DNA from: Hyphomicrobiales bacterium
Lineage (GTDB): Bacteria; Pseudomonadota; Alphaproteobacteria; Rhizobiales; Beijerinckiaceae
NCBI GenBank assembly: GCA_028865375.1
Contig: JAGWKJ010000021.1
Location: 1-16,012, forward strand
Reading direction: 5' to 3'
DNA length: 16,012 nt
Shown here: piece after piece, positions 1 to 6,864 of the stretch
How the letters are laid out: each line of letters opens with the position of its first letter
Position numbering within the stretch: position 1 is the first letter of the stretch
Made by a program: the position numbers and the translations under genes
The notes under the pieces: generated by a model
What the model was told of the DNA's origin: nothing
The model's database searches: none
Seen by the model: only the letters and a program-made list of their open reading frames with translations

Positions 1-2
1 CG

Positions 3-275
3 AACCTCGGCGCGGCGGCCGCGTTTAACCTGCTTTACGTTGCGGGGCTCGTCGCATTCGGCGTCATGCCGGGCCTGGCCTCCGGGCGCTGGACGACCTC
101 GCTCGCATGGGGCGCGGCGTTCGGCCTCGTCGCCTACGGCACCTACGATCTCACCAACCAAGCGACGCTGCGCAATTGGTCGACGACGCTGAGCGTCGTC
201 GACATGGCGTGGGGCGCGGTCCTGTCGGGCGCCGCGTCGGTCGCGGGCTACTTCGCGGCGTCGCGGTTCGGCTGA
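3..275 (+). CDS. DUF2177 family membrane protein, C-terminal part (5' truncated by window edge)
   Basis: An open frame runs from base 3 to a TGA at 273-275 with no start needed inside the window, so the gene begins upstream. The 90 visible residues carry the signature end of the DUF2177 family: NLGAAAAFNLLYVAGLVAFGV, then FGLVAYGTYDLTNQATL, then a VVDMAWGAVLSGA segment. The first and last stretches are hydrophobic and would be membrane helices; AYGTYDLTN is the conserved family motif. An ATG at 66 lies inside the first helix and is not the true start. Function is not known for the family; it is a small inner-membrane protein. It ends 10 bases before the convergent stop of the SDR gene. Family assignment is confident; role is not. 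Confidence 0.85.
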   Translation, partial: NLGAAAAFNLLYVAGLVAFGVMPGLASGRWTTSLAWGAAFGLVAYGTYDLTNQATLRNWSTTLSVVDMAWGAVLSGAASVAGYFAASRFG

Positions 276-285
276 CGCAGACGCG

Positions 286-1056
286 CTACAGGACGGAAAT
301 GAACCCGCCGTCGACGTACAGCATGTGGCCGTTGACGAAATCGGACGCCGCCGAGGCGAGGAACACGGCCGCGCCGGCCAATTCTTCCGGCCGTCCCCAA
401 CGCCCGGCCGGCGTGCGGCCCTTGACCCACGCGTCGAAGGCCGCGTCCGCCAGCAGGGCGGAGTTCATTTCGGTCGAAAAATAGCCGGGCCCGATGGCGT
501 TGGCCTGGATGCCGTGGCGCGCCCATTCGGCGGCCATCGCCTTGGTGAGCATCTTGATCGCGCCCTTGGCCGACGCATAGGGCGCGATCGTGGGCCGCGC
601 CGCGTCGCTCGTCAGCGATCCGATGTTGATCACCTTGCCCGCCCCGCGCGGGATCATCCGCTTGGCCGCCTCGCGACCCACGAGGAAGGCCGCCGTGAGG
701 TTGGTGTCGATCACGCGCCGCCAATCGGCGGCGGCGAGCTCGACCATCGGCTTGCGGAACTGGATGCCGGCGTTGTTCACCAGCACGTCGATCGCGATCC
801 CCCGCGCGTCGAAATCGGCGAAGGCCGCTGTCACGGCCGCCTCGTCCGCCACGTCGAAAGCGCCGGTCAGGACGTCGATCCCCTCCACGCGGAGCGTGGC
901 GGCCGTCGCGTCGAGCTTGGCGGCGTCGCGACCGTTGAGGACGATCCGCGCGCCCGCCTCGCCCAACCCGCGCGCCATCGCCAAGCCGAGCCCGGCCGAC
1001 GATCCGGTGACGAGCGCGGTGCGGCCTTGCAGCCTGAACAGTTCCGGGGTCTTCAT
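286..1056 (-). CDS. SDR-family oxidoreductase, gluconate 5-dehydrogenase-like
   Basis: This 256-residue protein is a classical short-chain dehydrogenase/reductase, a cytoplasmic NAD(P)-dependent enzyme. The Rossmann motif TGSSAGLG is at residues 17-24, NNAG at 94-97, and the catalytic Ser147, Tyr160 and Lys164 (YxxxK) are all in place; the length is normal. N-G-R-D at 41-44, after the second strand, is typical of gluconate 5-dehydrogenase-like members, which often prefer NADP(H), but cofactor choice is not certain. Its ATG overlaps the TGA of the upstream dehydratase gene by four bases (ATGA), so the two are translationally coupled. In that context it probably oxidises or reduces a sugar acid or a 2-keto-3-deoxy acid made by the dehydratase. 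The exact substrate cannot be read from sequence. Confidence 0.9.
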   Translation of the reverse strand: MKTPELFRLQGRTALVTGSSAGLGLAMARGLGEAGARIVLNGRDAAKLDATAATLRVEGIDVLTGAFDVADEAAVTAAFADFDARGIAIDVLVNNAGIQFRKPMVELAAADWRRVIDTNLTAAFLVGREAAKRMIPRGAGKVINIGSLTSDAARPTIAPYASAKGAIKMLTKAMAAEWARHGIQANAIGPGYFSTEMNSALLADAAFDAWVKGRTPAGRWGRPEELAGAAVFLASAASDFVNGHMLYVDGGFISVL

Positions 1057-2249
1057 GCGTCGCTCCCGCGCACCGTCAGGTCGGTCCGGTCGTAGACGTC
1101 CGGCTTGAGTTCGGTGCCCAGCCCCGGTCCTTCCATCGGGAGGACGTGACCGTCCTTGATCGTGGGCACCACGGTCACCAGTTCACGGTACCAGCCGTCG
1201 TAGAACGCGCGCACAGATTCCTGCGTCAGCGCGTTGGGCTGGCTGAACGACATGTGGACGGCGGCGGCGAAGGCGACCGGCCCGACGCAATCATGGACCA
1301 CGAAGGGCTTGTGGTAGGTGTCCGCCAGCGCCGCGATCTTGCGGCCTTCCGTGATGCCGCCGGTCCAGCACAGGTCGGCGTTGACGATGCCGATCGCCTC
1401 GCGGTCGAGCATGTCTTTGTACGCGAAGCGCGAGCCCAGCGTCTCGCTGGCGCAGGTCGGCACGCGGGTCGCGCGCGCGTATTCCGCCAACGCGCCGGGC
1501 GAATTCATGCGGATCGGATCCTCGAACCAATAGGGATCGAATGGCTCCAGCGCCTTGGCGATCTTCTTGGCCGCCGTGAGGTTCCACAGCGAGTGGAGCT
1601 CGACCATGATCTCCATGCGGTCGCCGACGCGCTTGCGGATCAGCTCGAAGGGCCGCAGCGCCGCCTTCATCGAGGCGGCCGAGATGTCGGCGCCGTCGGT
1701 CTCGCGCGCGGCCGGATCGAACGGCCAGATCTTCATCGCCGAAATGCCCTGCCCCAGCAGGTCCTCGGCGAGCGCGCCGGCGTCCGACATGAACGCTTCG
1801 AGATCCTCGTAGGGCCCCTCGGCGCCGCGGTTCCAAGTCTCGACCGGGCGGATGTCGAGGCTGCGCACGTAGCGATAGCCCGCGCAGGTGTTGTAGATCG
1901 GCATCCGGTCCCGGCAAAGGCCGCCGAGCAATTGATGCACCGGCTGCCCGGTCGCCTTGCCGAACAGGTCCCACAGCGCGATGTCGATCGCCGAGGCGGC
2001 GCGATATTCCGCCCCGGTGCTCGAATGGGCGAGCGGCAGGTCGAGCATCGCGCGGTGCAGGGATTCGATGCGCAGCGGATCGCGGCCGAGCAGACGCACG
2101 GCGAGCGCGTCATGGACGTGCGCGGCGACGGCGCCCGCGCCGTAGAACGTCTCGCCGAGGCCGACGAGCCCCGCGTCGGTGTGGACGCGGACCCACAGCA
2201 CGTTGCCGAACTCGCGCGCGCACAGCGTCTCGATGCGGGTGATCTTCAT
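1053..2249 (-). CDS. Enolase-superfamily (mandelate racemase/muconate lactonizing type) sugar-acid dehydratase
   Basis: The 398-residue product has the full enolase-superfamily layout: an N-terminal capping domain (about residues 1-125, with GLVGLGETFYG and ALWDLFGKATGQPVHQLLGG) and a TIM barrel. Expected metal ligands are Glu217 (VELHSLW), Glu243 (WFEDP) and Glu269 (SETLG). Lys173 (MKIWPFD) and His319 (VVHDCVGP) are the likely acid/base residues. Relatives dehydrate aldonic acids to 2-keto-3-deoxy acids. I chose the ATG at 2249 because GGAGG lies five bases upstream in CCCGGAGGGCCGCATG and MKITRIETL is the usual family start. The frame stays open upstream to 2348, but those 33 extra residues (Ser/Gly-rich) look non-coding. 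The gene ends in a four-base overlap with the SDR start. The superfamily is sure; the substrate is unknown. Confidence 0.9.
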   Translation of the reverse strand: MKITRIETLCAREFGNVLWVRVHTDAGLVGLGETFYGAGAVAAHVHDALAVRLLGRDPLRIESLHRAMLDLPLAHSSTGAEYRAASAIDIALWDLFGKATGQPVHQLLGGLCRDRMPIYNTCAGYRYVRSLDIRPVETWNRGAEGPYEDLEAFMSDAGALAEDLLGQGISAMKIWPFDPAARETDGADISAASMKAALRPFELIRKRVGDRMEIMVELHSLWNLTAAKKIAKALEPFDPYWFEDPIRMNSPGALAEYARATRVPTCASETLGSRFAYKDMLDREAIGIVNADLCWTGGITEGRKIAALADTYHKPFVVHDCVGPVAFAAAVHMSFSQPNALTQESVRAFYDGWYRELVTVVPTIKDGHVLPMEGPGLGTELKPDVYDRTDLTVRGSDA

Positions 2250-2269
2250 GCGGCCCTCCGGGCGGCAAT

Positions 2270-2281
2270 GGAACAAATTCC
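2270..2281. promoter_or_regulatory. Inverted repeat GGAA-N4-TTCC upstream of the dehydratase, possible operator
   Basis: GGAACAAATTCC forms a perfect 4-bp inverted repeat with a four-base spacer, 20 bases upstream of the dehydratase ATG on the minus strand. The arms resemble the GGAA...TTCC half sites bound by IclR-family regulators, which often control sugar-acid genes. The site is short, so chance is a real possibility, and no regulator gene is adjacent. Confidence 0.3.
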
Positions 2282-2429
2282 GAAACACTTTGATAGGCCC
2301 TTTCGGCGCCGTCTCGCTCCCGCTTCCGGATCCGGAGCGATTTGTCATCGCCCAAAAACCATGCCGGCGACGCGGCCCTTGATTGGCACTGGCGGCAAAG
2401 CGGCCACCCGCGCCGCTTGTGATCTATAG

Positions 2430-2460
2430 TTGACACTCCATCCAGACTGTGCAACATACT
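2430..2460 (+). promoter_or_regulatory. Putative sigma70 promoter of the toxin-antitoxin operon
   Basis: TTGACA at 2430-2435 matches the consensus -35 exactly. CATACT at 2455-2460 matches TATAAT at four of six positions, with a 19-base spacer, longer than the ideal 17. Transcription would begin around the toxin ATG at 2465, suggesting a leaderless or very short leader message. No Shine-Dalgarno sequence is visible before that ATG, which agrees with this. Confidence 0.35.
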
Positions 2461-2464
2461 TTAC

Positions 2465-2756
2465 ATGTTCGATGTCCGCCGAACCGCCGAGTTCATGGCT
2501 TGGCTGACGGCATTGCGGGACGTGCGGGCGCGCGCACGGATCGCGAAACGGATCGACCGCATCGCGCTGGGCGCCTTCGGCGATGCGAAAATGCGCCGGT
2601 GACGGCGTGAGCGAACTGCGTTTCGACTTCGGGCCGGGATATCGAATTTACTTCGTCCGTCGCGCCGAATTGGTGGTGATCCTGCTGTGCGGCGGCGACA
2701 AGGACACGCAAGAACGGGACATCGCCAAGGTCAAGTCGATGGCACGGGAGGTCTGA
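2465..2756 (+). pseudogene. RelE/HigB-type addiction-module toxin, frameshifted
   Basis: Two reading frames together encode one toxin of the family of phage-derived Gp49/HigB-like killer proteins (TIGR02683 type). The first frame starts at 2465 with MFDVRRTAEFMAWLTALRD and runs through RIDRIALGAFGDAK to a TGA at 2600-2602. The second resumes at 2595 with AGDGVSELRFDFGPGYRIYF and LLCGGDKDTQERDIAKVK, ending at 2754-2756. Removing one base, most simply one A of the AAAA at 2588-2591, joins them into about 96 residues with the usual family order (GDxK, then GVSELR, GPGYRxYF, CGGDK). Intact toxins of this family are mRNA-cleaving RNases. As read, the toxin should be inactive. A +1 slip on AAAA or a sequencing error could also explain it. 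The antitoxin gene follows directly. Confidence 0.8.
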
Positions 2757-2757
2757 C

Positions 2758-3039
2758 ATGACGATCGAAACCAAGCCTTGGGATGCGGCCGAAGCGCTCC
2801 GCACGCCGGCCGACGTCGCGGCCTATCTCGACGCCTATCTCGAAGACGGGACGCCCGAGGAAATGTTGCGCGCCCTCAAGACGGTCGCGCGGTCCCGCGG
2901 CATGTCTGCGCTCGCCCGCGAAACCGGGCTCAGCCGCGAGGCGCTGTATCGCGCCTTCAGCGACGACGGCAATCCGACGCTCGATACGCTGCTGCGCGTG
3001 CTGAAGGCGCTCGGCGTACGCCTCGCCGTGGCGGCGTGA
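2758..3039 (+). CDS. HigA-like addiction module antidote protein
   Basis: This 93-residue protein matches the addiction-module antidote family seen next to RelE/HigB-type toxins (COG3636, TIGR02684 type). Its start is one base after the toxin stop, and GGGAGG within the toxin end (about 2746-2751) serves as ribosome binding site. A helix-turn-helix sits near residues 49-68 (MSALARETGLSREALYRAFS), followed by the family hallmark GNPTLDTLLRVLKALGVRL at 71-89. It would neutralise the toxin by direct binding and repress the shared promoter upstream of 2465. Because the toxin appears frameshifted, the antitoxin may be a relic or may act as a stand-alone regulator or anti-addiction protein. It is intact and full length. 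Confidence 0.88.
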   Translation: MTIETKPWDAAEALRTPADVAAYLDAYLEDGTPEEMLRALKTVARSRGMSALARETGLSREALYRAFSDDGNPTLDTLLRVLKALGVRLAVAA

Positions 3040-3084
3040 ACGGACCGGCGCGTTTTTCCTCGCCCGAAGATCGACTTGGGCCCT

Positions 3085-3113
3085 AGGCGCGGCGCCCCGA
3101 CATCGCGTAGCCT
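3085..3113 (+). promoter_or_regulatory. Putative promoter of the AIM24 gene
   Basis: AGGCGC (3085-3090), a 17-base spacer and TAGCCT (3108-3113) precede the ATG at 3143 by about 30 bases. The same arrangement, TGGCGC-N17-TAGTCT, occurs before the sugar kinase gene at 6865. Both are weak matches to the sigma70 consensus; the recurrence is the main support. Confidence 0.3.
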
Positions 3114-3142
3114 GCGCCCGCCGAACGAGGGGGGAGGCTTCC

Positions 3143-3925
3143 ATGCGCTACGAAGTGTCGGGGACCGTGATGCAGACGGTAGCGATCGACCTCGACCCGG
3201 GCGAGGCGGTCTACAGCCAGACCAACTCGATGGCTTGGATGAACGATTCCATCGTCATGGACACGCATACCGGCGGCGGTTTCCTCGCCGGGCTGAAGCG
3301 CTCGTTCGGCGGCGGTTCGTTCTTCATCACCGACTTCACCGCGCGCGGCGCCGGCCACGTCGCCTTCGCGCCGCGCTTTCCCGGCGCGATCATCCCCGCC
3401 GAACTGGGGCCCGGCCAATCGCTGATCTGCCGCAAGGAGACGTTCCTGTGCGCGCAGAAGGGCGTGACGCTCGAACTCGCCTGGCAGAAGCGGATCGGCT
3501 CTGGCTTCTTCGGCGGCGCCGGCTTCATCCTGCAAAAGGTGACCGGCCCCGGCGTCGTCTGGCTCGACCTGTCGGGCGAGGTCGTCGAACGCGATCTCGC
3601 CGCCGGCGAGCGGCTGCTCGTCCACGCCGGCCACGTCGGCATGTTCGAGCCCGGAGTCGGCTTCGACATCCAGATGGTGCGGGGTTTCAAGAACGTGCTG
3701 TTCGGCGGCGAAGGCCTGTTCCTCGCCACGCTCACGGGTCCCGGTCACGTCTGGCTGCAATCGATGCCGATCCTCAACCTCGCCGAGGAGATCGCGCGCT
3801 ATCTGCCCGGCGGCGACACCGGCGCCAATTCGGGCGCGGGCCAGACGCTCGCCGCCGGAGCGACGGCGGGCGCGGTCGGCGGCCTGCTCGGCGGATTGTT
3901 CGGCGGCGGAAGCGACAACACCTGA
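3143..3925 (+). CDS. AIM24/TIGR00266 family protein
   Basis: The 260-residue product belongs to the TIGR00266/AIM24 family of beta-rich proteins. Visible family features are a start MRYEVSG, SMAWMNDSIVMDT near residue 30-42, a GSFFITDFTARG segment, a FLCAQKGVTLE segment, and a repeat of the same beta unit ending in LFGGEGLFLATLTGPGHVWLQS. The last 30 or so residues are Gly/Ala-rich (GATAGAVGGLLGGLFGGGSD) and hydrophobic, resembling a glycine-zipper membrane tail. A strong GGGGGAGG ribosome binding site lies just before the ATG. No enzymatic function is established for bacterial members; the eukaryotic homolog is mitochondrial. The gene ends 17 bases before NudC and could be cotranscribed with it. 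Confidence 0.85.
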   Translation: MRYEVSGTVMQTVAIDLDPGEAVYSQTNSMAWMNDSIVMDTHTGGGFLAGLKRSFGGGSFFITDFTARGAGHVAFAPRFPGAIIPAELGPGQSLICRKETFLCAQKGVTLELAWQKRIGSGFFGGAGFILQKVTGPGVVWLDLSGEVVERDLAAGERLLVHAGHVGMFEPGVGFDIQMVRGFKNVLFGGEGLFLATLTGPGHVWLQSMPILNLAEEIARYLPGGDTGANSGAGQTLAAGATAGAVGGLLGGLFGGGSDNT

Positions 3926-3942
3926 CGCGCAAGGGCGGGCGC

Positions 3943-4932
3943 ATGGACGCCAAGGCGACGCGGACGGGCGATCCCTCCGACGGGCTCGGTTACGCCCAAG
4001 GCGCGCTCGACCGGCGATCCGACCTGCGCGCCGACGCGGCGGCGATCGCGGCGCTGCGCGAACGCCCCGACGCGCGCGCGCTGGCGCTGTCGCGCGAGGT
4101 CGCGATCCTGCGCGCGGGAAGCGACCGCGCGACGCTGCCGCGCGGCGAGGCCGAAGCGCTGGGCGCGCCCGTCGAAGAGGCGTTCCTCGGCCTCGACGCC
4201 GAGGGCCCGGTCTTCGTCTTCGGCTTGCCGGACGACGCGCTCGACCTCGTGGAAGATCCCGATCCCGGCGCGCTGATCGACCGTCGCAAGCTCGTCGTGC
4301 CCGGCAGGTCCGATCTCGCGGCGGTCGACCTGCGCGCGCTCGCCCAGCGCGGGCTGACGAATCCGGCCGAAGTCGGGATCGCGGCGCAGGGCAAGGCGCT
4401 GGTCGGCTGGCATCGCCGGCATCGGTTCTGCGCCAATTGCGGCGCCCCGACGAAAGCGGCGGACGCCGGCTGGCGGCGCGATTGCGCGGCCTGCGGCGCC
4501 CAGCATTTCCCGCGTACCGACCCGGTCGTCATCATGCTGGCGACGCGCGGCGGCCGCTGCCTGCTCGGCCGCCAGGCGCGGTTTCCCGTCGGCATGTATT
4601 CCGCGCTCGCCGGCTTCATGGAGCCCGGCGAGACCGTGGAACAGGCGGTGCGGCGCGAACTCGGCGAGGAGGCGGGCGTCGCCTGCGGCGCGGTACGCTA
4701 CCATTCGAGCCAGCCGTGGCCGTTTCCCGCCAACCTGATGATCGGCTGCTTCGCCGAGGCGCTCGACGACCGGTTGACGGTCGACGGCAAGGAGCTCGAG
4801 GACGCGCGCTGGTTCGGCCGCGACGAGATCGCCGCCATGCTCGAAGGCCGCCATCCCGGGGGGCTGACGCCGCCGGGGCCGATCGCCATCGCCCATCGCC
4901 TGCTGAGCGTCTGGGCCGCCGGCGGCGCCTGA
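3943..4932 (+). CDS. nudC: NADH pyrophosphatase (NudC-type Nudix hydrolase)
   Basis: This 329-residue cytoplasmic enzyme hydrolyses NAD(H) to NMN(H) and AMP; NudC homologs can also remove NAD caps from RNA. It has an N-terminal domain (residues 1-155), a zinc ribbon with Cys163, Cys166, Cys181 and Cys184, and a complete Nudix box from Gly224 to Val246 (GFMEPGE...RRELGEEAGV). The family motif SQPWPFP is at 256-262; the residue two places further is Asn where the classical motif has Ser. The ATG at 3943 is chosen because the frame is open upstream but overlaps the AIM24 gene, and GGGCGGGCGC before it is only a weak ribosome site. The length is slightly over E. coli NudC, which is normal for alphaproteobacteria. 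It converges on the antiporter gene with two bases between stops. Confidence 0.93.
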   Translation: MDAKATRTGDPSDGLGYAQGALDRRSDLRADAAAIAALRERPDARALALSREVAILRAGSDRATLPRGEAEALGAPVEEAFLGLDAEGPVFVFGLPDDALDLVEDPDPGALIDRRKLVVPGRSDLAAVDLRALAQRGLTNPAEVGIAAQGKALVGWHRRHRFCANCGAPTKAADAGWRRDCAACGAQHFPRTDPVVIMLATRGGRCLLGRQARFPVGMYSALAGFMEPGETVEQAVRRELGEEAGVACGAVRYHSSQPWPFPANLMIGCFAEALDDRLTVDGKELEDARWFGRDEIAAMLEGRHPGGLTPPGPIAIAHRLLSVWAAGGA

Positions 4933-4934
4933 GA

Positions 4935-6728
4935 TCATTGCGCCTTGGGGGCGTCGTCGTTCGATTTCGCGCGCACGGCGCGGCGCGCCCGCCCGCCCGG
5001 GCGCAGCGGCGCGTTCAACGCCTTGCGATATTCGTCGCGCTTGCCGTGGATCGAGGCGATCACGAAGCCCATCGGCACGCCGATGTCGACGAGCACCGCC
5101 TCCGACAATTGCAGGCTCGCCTCCACCGTCTCGGGCACCGCGTCGGTGACGCCCAGCGCATAGAGCGCGCGGGCGTGTTCGGCGTCGCTGGCGCGCGCCA
5201 GGATCGGCAGGTCGGCGCGCTCGGCGCGCGCCAGCGCCACCACCGCCTCGGTCGCCTTGGGCGCGTTCATGGTGACGACCAGCGCGCGCGCCTCGTCGAG
5301 GCCCAGCGAGGCCAGCAATTCGCGCCGCGTGGCGTCGCCGTAATGGATGTCGAGGCCGCGCCGGCGAAGCCGCGCGACCAGGCCGGCGTCGCCGTCGACC
5401 GCCACGAACGGGATCGCGTGCGCCGACAGCATGTCGCCCACCAGCGCGCCGACGCGGCCGTAGCCCACCACGATCACGCGCGGCGCCGGCGCCAGCGCGA
5501 GGTTTTCCGGCGCCGCCGCGACGGCATCGGCACGGTGCAGCCGCTGGCCGAGCCGCGCCAGCGCCGGCAGCAGGAACAGGCCGAGCGCGGTCGCGGTGGC
5601 GGCGGGCGCGACGGCGCCGGCGGGCAACGCGCCCGAGACCGCGCCGGCCGCGAACAGCGCGAAGGCGAATTCTCCCGCCGGCGCCAGCAGCAGCGCGGTC
5701 TCCGCGGCCGCCAGCGTCCGCAACCCTTGGGCGCGCGCGAGGCCGAACACGACGAAGCCCTTGGCGGCCAGCGTCGCGGCGAGGATCGCCAGCGGCGCCG
5801 CCGGCGCCGCGGCGAGCGCGCGCAGGTCGAGTCCGGCGCCGATCGACACGAAGAACAGGCCGAGCAGGAGGCCCTTGAAAGGCTCGATCGTGACCTCGAT
5901 CTCGCGGCGGTATTCGGTCTCGGCCAGCAACAGCCCGGCGACGAAGGCGCCCAGCCCCAGCGACAGGCCGAGCGCGGCCGCCGCCGCGCCGGCGCCGAGC
6001 ACGACCAGCAGCGTGGCGGCCATGAAGCTGTCGCCGTCGCGCGTCGACGCGGCGTGGCGGAACAGCGGCCTGAGCGCGATCCGCCCGAAGGCGATCAGCG
6101 CCGCGACGCCGAGCGCGGCGGGCAGCGCGGAGAGCAGCAGCGCCGACAACGCGCCTCCTCGGCCGCCCGCGCCGAGGAAGCCCGCCATGGCCAGCAAGGG
6201 CGCGACCGCCACGTCCTGCGTCAACAGCGTCGCGAAGCTCGCCCGCCCCACCGCGCCGGTGAGCCGCTTGGCCTCGCCGAGCGCCGGCATCACGATCGCC
6301 GTCGAGGACATCGACAGCGCGGCCGCGACCAACAGCGCGGTCGACGGGCGCGCGCCGAAGGCGACGCCGGCCGCCGTCAGGATCGCCATCGAGGCGAGGA
6401 TCTGTCCCAGACCGAGGCCGAGCGCGAGCTTGCGCAGGCGGATCAGGCGCTCGAACGTCAGTTCGAGCCCGAGCGTGAACAGCAGGAACGCCACGCCGAG
6501 CGAAGCCACCTGCGCGATCGCCGCCGTGTCGGCGAAGGTGAGATAGCGCAGCGGCGGCGCGCGGTCGGCGAAGGCGCCGAGCCCTGCCGGGCCGAGCGCC
6601 GCGCCGGCCGCCAGATAGCCCAGCACCGGAGGGGCGCGGAACCGCCGCAGCAGCGGCGCCAGCACGCCGGCCACCGCGAGGAACAACAGGGTCTCCCGTA
6701 CGTCGGGCAGCGCGGTCGAGGCGTCCAT
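4935..6728 (-). CDS. KefC/KefB-type CPA2 cation:proton antiporter with TrkA-N domain
   Basis: The 597-residue protein has the layout of a CPA2 monovalent cation:proton antiporter. Roughly residues 10-395 hold about a dozen hydrophobic helices (for example FRAPPVLGYLAAGAALGP, SLGVAFLLFTLGLELTF, LFFVSIGAGLDL), with the transport-core Gln171-Asp172 pair in TLLTQDVAVAPLL. A cytoplasmic TrkA-N/RCK domain begins near 417, with the nucleotide-binding GYGRVG at 422-427 and the acidic Asp445 at the end of strand two. The 20-residue C-terminal tail is basic then acidic. It would export K+ (or Na+) in exchange for protons in the inner membrane, gated by nucleotide. Glutathione gating as in E. coli KefC cannot be inferred. 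The gene is single and divergent from the sugar operon. Confidence 0.92.
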   Translation of the reverse strand: MDASTALPDVRETLLFLAVAGVLAPLLRRFRAPPVLGYLAAGAALGPAGLGAFADRAPPLRYLTFADTAAIAQVASLGVAFLLFTLGLELTFERLIRLRKLALGLGLGQILASMAILTAAGVAFGARPSTALLVAAALSMSSTAIVMPALGEAKRLTGAVGRASFATLLTQDVAVAPLLAMAGFLGAGGRGGALSALLLSALPAALGVAALIAFGRIALRPLFRHAASTRDGDSFMAATLLVVLGAGAAAAALGLSLGLGAFVAGLLLAETEYRREIEVTIEPFKGLLLGLFFVSIGAGLDLRALAAAPAAPLAILAATLAAKGFVVFGLARAQGLRTLAAAETALLLAPAGEFAFALFAAGAVSGALPAGAVAPAATATALGLFLLPALARLGQRLHRADAVAAAPENLALAPAPRVIVVGYGRVGALVGDMLSAHAIPFVAVDGDAGLVARLRRRGLDIHYGDATRRELLASLGLDEARALVVTMNAPKATEAVVALARAERADLPILARASDAEHARALYALGVTDAVPETVEASLQLSEAVLVDIGVPMGFVIASIHGKRDEYRKALNAPLRPGGRARRAVRAKSNDDAPKAQ

Positions 6729-6864
6729 CGCGATTCCGTGTCACGGGAACGCAAACCGGGCGGCGGGCGCTGTCAAGCGGGCCGCGCTACGGCCTCCTCG
6801 CCGATGGCGCGCGCGCGACGCCGCTGCTAGTCTGGCGCCGAGCGAAGGCCGGAGGCGGATCGCC
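6729..6864. promoter_or_regulatory. Divergent intergenic region between antiporter and ketose-kinase operon
   Basis: These 136 bases separate two divergent starts. On the minus strand TTGACA (complement of 6771-6776) is a consensus -35 for the antiporter, but no good -10 lies at the right distance. A short palindrome CCGTG-T-CACGG spans 6736-6746, eight bases upstream of the antiporter ATG. On the plus strand a putative promoter (6805-6833) and GGAGGC ribosome binding site (6850-6855) precede the kinase. The AT-rich operator found at 14913 has no copy here. Confidence 0.45.
6805..6833 (+). promoter_or_regulatory. Putative promoter of the ketose-kinase operon
   Basis: TGGCGC at 6805-6810, a 17-base spacer and TAGTCT at 6828-6833 lie 31 bases before the kinase ATG at 6865. 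The same GGCGC-N17-TAGYCT arrangement precedes the gene at 3143. Each half is only a three-of-six match to the sigma70 consensus, so the call is tentative. Confidence 0.3.

Larger units (their letters stand above)
2250..2464. promoter_or_regulatory. Divergent intergenic region between sugar-acid operon and toxin-antitoxin pair
   Basis: This 215-base stretch has no convincing gene. It is less GC-rich than its surroundings and must hold the promoters for the minus-strand dehydratase operon and the plus-strand toxin-antitoxin operon. On the plus strand TTGACA at 2430-2435 is a perfect -35 hexamer, but the best downstream -10 (CATACT, 2455-2460) is 19 bases away and would give a nearly leaderless toxin transcript. 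CTATAG lies at 2424-2429. A small inverted repeat near the dehydratase start is listed separately. Confidence 0.5.

Noticed and set aside
2250..2348. A 33-residue N-terminal extension of the dehydratase from an upstream ATG
   Set aside because: The extension is Ser/Gly-rich and unlike the family; the ATG at 2249 has a proper GGAGG ribosome site and gives the normal family N-terminus.
3040..3070. A rho-independent terminator after the antitoxin, suggested by TTTTT at 3053-3057
   Set aside because: I could not find a matching stem directly before the T run.
3076..3942. An upstream extension of the NudC frame to 3076
   Set aside because: It would overlap the whole AIM24 gene in another frame and is Arg-rich; NudC family proteins start near the ATG at 3943.
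3799..6744. A very long minus-strand open frame (about 980 codons) and a matching plus-strand one at 4437-6830
   Set aside because: Both are Arg/Ala/Gly-rich frames lying over the antiporter and NudC genes, a side effect of high GC; neither has recognisable domains.
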